A DNA stretch of 50,384 nt from Microbacterium flavescens (GTDB taxonomy: Bacteria; Actinomycetota; Actinomycetes; Actinomycetales; Microbacteriaceae): positions 1 to 50,384 of the forward strand of contig NZ_JAFIWA010000010.1 of the NCBI RefSeq assembly GCF_018588945.1, in the 5' to 3' direction. The notes under the pieces are model-generated. The model had not been told where the DNA came from, made no database searches, and worked only from the letters and a program-made list of their open reading frames with translations. Made by a program: the position numbers and the translations under genes. This document shows, one piece after another, positions 47,088 through 50,384 of the stretch (the stretch's first letter is position 1; every line of letters starts with the position of its first letter).

Positions 47088-47147
47088 TTGAGTGTCCAGG
47101 ACCCGCCGTGCATCGGGCCGCCGGCGCGGCGTGTCCTGGACAGTCAA
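47088..47147. repeat. Palindromic repeat family B, copy 3
   Basis: Arms TTGAGTGTCCAGGAC and GTCCTGGACAGTCAA with one mismatch; the middle is nearly identical to copy 2. It lies 34 bases from the hydrolase stop and may also act as its terminator. Confidence 0.92.
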
Positions 47148-47181
47148 CGGCGGAGGGGAGGGCGCGGAGCTCTAGCGGGGG

Positions 47182-47892
47182 TCAGGCGGCGGCTCGGACG
47201 ACGGCGGCCACGTCGGCGGGCGAGCCCTTCCACGGCGTTCCATGGCCGGGCAGCACCCACGCCGCGTCGACGCCGGCCAGGCGATCGAGGGACTTGAGGG
47301 CGAGGGCGGGCTCGTCAGTGAAGGGCGCGGGCTGCATGCCGGGGCGGCCCGTGAGCACGTGCCGCGTGGTGAGCGCATCGCCGACGAACACGGCCCCGGC
47401 GATCGACGAGTGGATCGCGATGCTGCCGGGGGAGTGGCCGGGCAGTCCGATGATCCGGGGCGAGCCCGGAAGGTCGAGCACGTCGCCGTCGGCGACCTCG
47501 ACCACCTCCGTGAGGTGCTCGGTGCGGAAGCCCTTCTTCCGCAGGGCGTAGGTGAAGAAGCCGAGCGTCGGGCCGATGCGCAGCGGCCCCATCGGCGTCT
47601 TCGGCTTGTCGCCGCCCTTCGCGCGGTCAGCGTCGGCTGCGTGCACGTACACGGGCACGCCGTGCTCGCGGCGCAGCCGCTCGGCGAACCCGATGTGGTC
47701 GCTGTCGCCGTGGGTGAGCACGAGGCCTCGGATGTCGTCGAGCGATCGGCCGAGCGACGCGAGCTCGTCCGTGAGGTCGTTCCAGTGGCCGGGCAGGCCC
47801 GCGTCGACGACGGTGATCCCGTCGGGCGTGACGATCAGGTACGCGGCGACGATGTCGTTGCCGATGCGGTGCAGGTTGGGTCCGAGTCGCAT
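47182..47892 (-). CDS. Metallo-beta-lactamase-fold hydrolase
   Basis: 236 residues. The zinc motif THGDSDHIG (about 60-68, HxDxDH form) and the later ligands in GLPGHSPGS and VGDAL show the MBL fold. The N-terminus IVTPDGITVVDAGLPG is typical of the glyoxalase-II-like group. The substrate is unknown; quorum-signal lactones or thioesters are common in the family but nothing here fixes this. ATG 47892 has GGAGGA upstream. Divergent from tetR with a shared operator. Confidence 0.85.
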   Translation of the reverse strand: MRLGPNLHRIGNDIVAAYLIVTPDGITVVDAGLPGHWNDLTDELASLGRSLDDIRGLVLTHGDSDHIGFAERLRREHGVPVYVHAADADRAKGGDKPKTPMGPLRIGPTLGFFTYALRKKGFRTEHLTEVVEVADGDVLDLPGSPRIIGLPGHSPGSIAIHSSIAGAVFVGDALTTRHVLTGRPGMQPAPFTDEPALALKSLDRLAGVDAAWVLPGHGTPWKGSPADVAAVVRAAA

Positions 47893-47907
47893 GAGATCCT
47901 CCGAGGC

Positions 47908-47936
47908 TTGTGTCGGCTATGGTACGTAGCTATGAT
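47908..47936 (+). promoter_or_regulatory. tetR promoter
   Basis: TTGTGT (47908-47913), 17 nt, TATGAT (47931-47936). The -10 lies in the centre of the operator. Confidence 0.65.
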
Positions 47937-47953
47937 AGCTTATGTCAATAGCC
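47915..47953. promoter_or_regulatory. Nested dyad operator shared by the hydrolase and tetR
   Basis: Inner palindrome AGCTAT-G-ATAGCT (47928-47940) and outer arms GGCTAT (47915-47920) / ATAGCC (47948-47953), all centred on 47934. The repeated GCTAT/ATAGC half-sites are 13 bp apart, which would let two TetR dimers bind. Confidence 0.75.
47919..47948 (-). promoter_or_regulatory. Promoter of the MBL-fold hydrolase gene
   Basis: Minus strand TTGACA (47948-47943), 18 nt, TACCAT (47924-47919). It faces and overlaps the tetR promoter. Confidence 0.65.
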
Positions 47954-47967
47954 ATCAAGGAGGACCG

Positions 47968-48492
47968 ATGCCGACTCCCGACCGGACGTCCCTCGCCGCG
48001 ATCGTCGACGCGGGCCGTGACCTGCTCGAGCTCGGCGGGCCGTCGAAGGTGACGATGCAGGCCGTTGCCGAGCGCGTGGGGGTGCGCGCGCCCTCGCTCT
48101 ACAAGCGGGTCCGCGACCGCGACGCGCTGCTCGGACTCGTCGCCGAGGCGACCATCGACGACCTGGGTGGCCGGCTCGCGGCATCCGATGGATCACTCTC
48201 CGCCCTGGCCCGCGCCTACCGGGCCTTCGCGCATGCGCGTCCCCAGGGATTCCGGCTGATGTACGCCGTCTCGGGGAGCGGCGACGCGTTCGCACGCGCG
48301 AGCGAGCCCGTGCTGCGCGCGGCGCGCGAGGCGGTGGGCGACGAGCGAGCGCTGGAGGAGGCCCGGCTGCTGACGGCGTGGGCGACGGGATTCGTCAACA
48401 TGGAGCTGTCGGGGGCATTCCGCCTCGGCGGCGACGTCGACGAAGCCTTCGAATACGGGCTCACCCGCCTCGCGACTGCGAGCGACCGCTAG
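47968..48492 (+). CDS. TetR/AcrR-family regulator with WHG-type C-terminal domain
   Basis: 174 residues. N-terminal helix-turn-helix at about 25-48 (VTMQAVAERVGVRAPSLYKRVRDRDAL, recognition helix APSLYKRV). The C-terminal part (ALARAYRAFAHARPQGFRLMY... AWATGFVNMELSGAFRLGGDVDEAFEYGL) fits the WHG group. ATG 47968 has AAGGAGGA upstream. It should repress itself and the divergent hydrolase through the nested operator; inducer unknown. Its stop lies in a 10-bp triplication. Confidence 0.9.
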   Translation: MPTPDRTSLAAIVDAGRDLLELGGPSKVTMQAVAERVGVRAPSLYKRVRDRDALLGLVAEATIDDLGGRLAASDGSLSALARAYRAFAHARPQGFRLMYAVSGSGDAFARASEPVLRAAREAVGDERALEEARLLTAWATGFVNMELSGAFRLGGDVDEAFEYGLTRLATASDR

Positions 48493-48510
48493 CGACCGCT
48501 AGCGACCGTT
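48481..48510 (+). repeat. Three tandem copies of a 10-bp unit at the tetR stop
   Basis: AGCGACCGCT twice and AGCGACCGTT once. The first junction supplies the TAG stop of tetR; the last unit reaches the stop of the convergent ligD-like gene. Confidence 0.9.
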
Positions 48511-49753
48511 AGTCGGAGCCCGGGCGCCCCGGCCACTCCTTGCCGGCCCACGGGTCGTAGTCGGCGATCAGCTCTCCCTGCGTGGGGCGCTCGCCCTCGG
48601 GGACATGCTGCAGATTCACGCGCACGCGGTACCAGAGCGAGCTCGACCCGCGCATGCCGTCCACGAGCACATCCGCCGGATGCAGGAGCGGCACGACGGC
48701 CGGATGCCGCGCCTTCCATTCCTCGAGCGCATCGAGCGCCTCGGGCTTGGTCTTGGTGCGGGCCACCTCGACCAGCGGCATCGTCGATTGCCGCCGCCCC
48801 TCGCCGTCGCCGGCGCGCGGCGGCTTTTCGGCCGGACCGAGCTCCTCCGCCAGCGCCAGCAGCCCGTCGAGGGTGCCGACGGTGTCGTCGATCCCGCGGT
48901 GCGGGTCGCCGATCTCGGCGAAGCGCTCGAGCACGCTCGCGACCGTGAACTCCTCGGGGCGCCGCACGGCGACCTCGTCCCAGCCCATCGGGGTCGACAC
49001 ACGTGCGTCGGGCAGCGGGCGGATGGAATAAGCGGATGCCACGGTCCGGTCTTTCGCGTTCTGATTGAAGTCGACGAACACGCTCTCGCCGCGCTCCTCT
49101 TTCCACCAGCGCGCGGTGGCGAGTCCGGGCGCGCGGTTCTCGACCTCGCGGGCGAGGGTCTCGGCGGCGAGCCGGAGCTGCTTGTAGTCCCAGTGCGGCG
49201 CGATGCGCACCAGGATGTGGAGTCCGCGCGATCCGCTGGTCTTCGGCCAGCCGACGAGCCCGACGTCGTCGAGCACCTCGCGCGCGACCATCGCGACGTC
49301 GACGATCTGCGACCAGTCCACCCCGGGCATCGGGTCGAGGTCGATGCGCAGCTCGTCGGGGTGGTCGAGGTCTTCGGCGCGGATCGGATGCGGGTTCAGG
49401 TCGAGGCAGCCGAGATTGACGACCCAGGCGAGGCCCGCGGCATCCCGGATCACCGCCTCTTCGGCGGAGGTGCCGCGCGCGTACTGGAGGGTGGCGGTGT
49501 CGATGAAGTCGGGGTGGTTCTCGGGCACGCGCTTCTGGAAGAACGCCTCTTGATCGATGCCCTTCACGAACCGCTTGAGCACCATCGGGCGTCCGCCCGC
49601 GCCACGCAGAGCCCCGTCGGCAACGGCGAGGTAATACTTCACGACGTCGAGCTTCGTCAGCCCGGGCTCGGGGAAGACGACCTTGTCGGGGCTCGAGATG
49701 CGCACCTCGTGCCCGTCGATCTCAAGGAACTCCTCTTTGCGCGCTGGGCTCAT
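48509..49753 (-). CDS. Stand-alone LigD polymerase-domain protein
   Basis: 414 residues. Core signatures of the LigD primase/polymerase domain: SSPDKVVFPEPGLTKLDVVKYY, GRPMVLKRFVKGID, ADEL-type metal motif DELRIDLDP (Asp-x-Asp), TSGSRGLHILVRI and WWKEERGESVFVDFNQNA. No ligase or phosphoesterase domain is attached. In actinobacteria such separate proteins exist beside full LigD and take part in, or resemble, end-joining repair; no ku gene is in the window. ATG 49753 follows TAGCGT by seven bases; GTG 49762 would overlap that box. Confidence 0.9.
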   Translation of the reverse strand: MSPARKEEFLEIDGHEVRISSPDKVVFPEPGLTKLDVVKYYLAVADGALRGAGGRPMVLKRFVKGIDQEAFFQKRVPENHPDFIDTATLQYARGTSAEEAVIRDAAGLAWVVNLGCLDLNPHPIRAEDLDHPDELRIDLDPMPGVDWSQIVDVAMVAREVLDDVGLVGWPKTSGSRGLHILVRIAPHWDYKQLRLAAETLAREVENRAPGLATARWWKEERGESVFVDFNQNAKDRTVASAYSIRPLPDARVSTPMGWDEVAVRRPEEFTVASVLERFAEIGDPHRGIDDTVGTLDGLLALAEELGPAEKPPRAGDGEGRRQSTMPLVEVARTKTKPEALDALEEWKARHPAVVPLLHPADVLVDGMRGSSSLWYRVRVNLQHVPEGERPTQGELIADYDPWAGKEWPGRPGSD

Positions 49754-49760
49754 TCGCCCC

Positions 49761-49766
49761 ACGCTA
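49761..49766 (-). promoter_or_regulatory. -10 box TAGCGT, leaderless start of the ligD-like gene
   Basis: Minus-strand TAGCGT, seven bases, ATG 49753. Confidence 0.5.
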
Positions 49767-49828
49767 GCCCGCAGCTCGGACAGCGGCCAGGGCTTGCGCG
49801 CCGCACCGCGCGCCTCTCGCGCGACGAC

Positions 49829-50179
49829 CTACGCGGCGAGGCTGTAGGCGGCGTGCACCCCGACGGCGGCGCGCTCGGTCGTGTGGGCGCGCAGGTCGTC
49901 GACGACGGCGGCGGTGAGATCGACTAGGGTGACCTCGAGCGCGCCGGCGACAGCGGCGATCATCTCGCTCGACGGCTCCTTGAGGCCGCGCTCGATCTCG
50001 GAGAGGTACTGCGGCGACACGCCGGCCCGCTCGGCCGTGTCGGCCAGACGCTCGCCGCGGTCGTGCCGCAGACGGCGCAGCTGCTCGCCGAGCGCGTCGC
50101 GCCAGAGCGGCTCGGGCTCGCGCGGAGCACGGGGTGCGGGGGGCGAGGGCTTCGTCGGCAGCTGGATGATCTCGGCCAT
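49829..50179 (-). CDS. XRE-family transcriptional regulator
   Basis: 116 residues from ATG 50179. The helix-turn-helix is at about 35-85: LGEQLRRLRHDRGERLADTAERAGVSPQYLSEIERGLKEPS, with recognition helix SPQYLSEIERG. The first 30 residues are Pro/Arg-rich, and the tail is Ala-rich with no ligand domain. The start is set by TATCGT six bases ahead; a longer frame reaching 50278 lacks a conserved N-terminus. Target unknown. Confidence 0.85.
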   Translation of the reverse strand: MAEIIQLPTKPSPPAPRAPREPEPLWRDALGEQLRRLRHDRGERLADTAERAGVSPQYLSEIERGLKEPSSEMIAAVAGALEVTLVDLTAAVVDDLRAHTTERAAVGVHAAYSLAA

Positions 50180-50185
50180 GCCGTC

Positions 50186-50191
50186 ACGATA
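50186..50191 (-). promoter_or_regulatory. -10 box TATCGT, leaderless start of the XRE gene
   Basis: Minus-strand TATCGT, six bases, ATG 50179. Confidence 0.5.
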
Positions 50192-50360
50192 GAACTCGGA
50201 TGCCTCGCCCGACGACCTCTTCCGCTCAGAGCAGAACGGGCCGGTGTCGTGCACAGAATCGGATGCCGTAGCCGACACGCCGGGCGGTGGGGCACGACCC
50301 CCGGCGAGTCGCCACGATCTCCGAGGTTGCGACTGAGGCTCGGGCCCCAGAACGCCGAAC

Positions 50361-50384
50361 GGCCGCCCGGAGAACCGGGCGGCC
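50361..50384. terminator. Hairpin at the right edge
   Basis: 10-bp perfect stem GGCCGCCCGG / CCGGGCGGCC with loop AGAA, cut by the window end; probably the terminator of a gene beyond it. Confidence 0.7.

Overview
The window is high-GC actinobacterial chromosome, most likely from Microbacterium or a close relative in Microbacteriaceae. This rests on the gene order rplM-rpsI-glmM, then coaA-glmS-acpS-alr-tsaE-tsaB-rimI-tsaD, on the CsoR/CopA/CopZ set, on the GuaB + GuaB3 + GuaA arrangement, and on the many genes that start 6-7 nt after a TANNNT box (leaderless style). No tRNA, rRNA, insertion sequence, prophage or CRISPR array was seen. The genus was not tested by any search.

Layout. 1-8138 is cell surface: the 3' part of a secreted zinc metalloprotease with three cell-wall-binding repeats, then a three-gene sortase-assembled pilus locus (von Willebrand A tip-type adhesin, backbone pilin, class C sortase). 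8139-8967 is a decayed stretch with an HNH-endonuclease remnant and a frameshifted small gene, ending in the rplM promoter. 8968-23327 is mostly housekeeping: ribosomal proteins, amino-sugar and alanine supply for peptidoglycan (GlmM, GlmS, Alr), CoA and acyl-carrier activation (CoaA, AcpS), the t6A tRNA-modification set (TsaE, TsaB, TsaD with RimI), plus a Ppx/GppA phosphatase and a secreted M28 aminopeptidase. 23366-24858 holds groES under a double CIRCE operator, then rarD. 24865-27808 is a copper-efflux operon (copZ-copA-csoR) with two CsoR-type boxes. 27992-33617 is a branched-chain-amino-acid-type ABC importer; its binding protein is on the plus strand and its livHMGF operon converges on it from the minus strand. 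33928-45438 is centred on GMP synthesis (guaB, guaB3, guaA), with a flavin amine oxidase, TMEM175-like channel, ABC-F ATPase, SURF1, DUF3817 protein and glycosyltransferase between. 45684-46897 is an accessory ClpP pair. The end holds a metallo-beta-lactamase-fold hydrolase divergent from a TetR regulator, a stand-alone LigD polymerase domain, and an XRE regulator.

The least expected items are: (1) a ClpP pair whose second member has lost the nucleophilic serine and has a changed oxyanion loop; (2) two families of intergenic palindromic repeats, one as a 50-bp tandem array and one apparently captured in the SURF1 reading frame, the other forming about 60-nt hairpins on both sides of the ClpP pair; (3) a tetranucleotide tract just ahead of the major pilin; (4) a LivH permease fused to a signal sequence and an extracytoplasmic beta domain; (5) a nested dyad operator across two face-to-face promoters between the hydrolase and tetR. 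All calls are by eye from sequence; no database or structure search was run.
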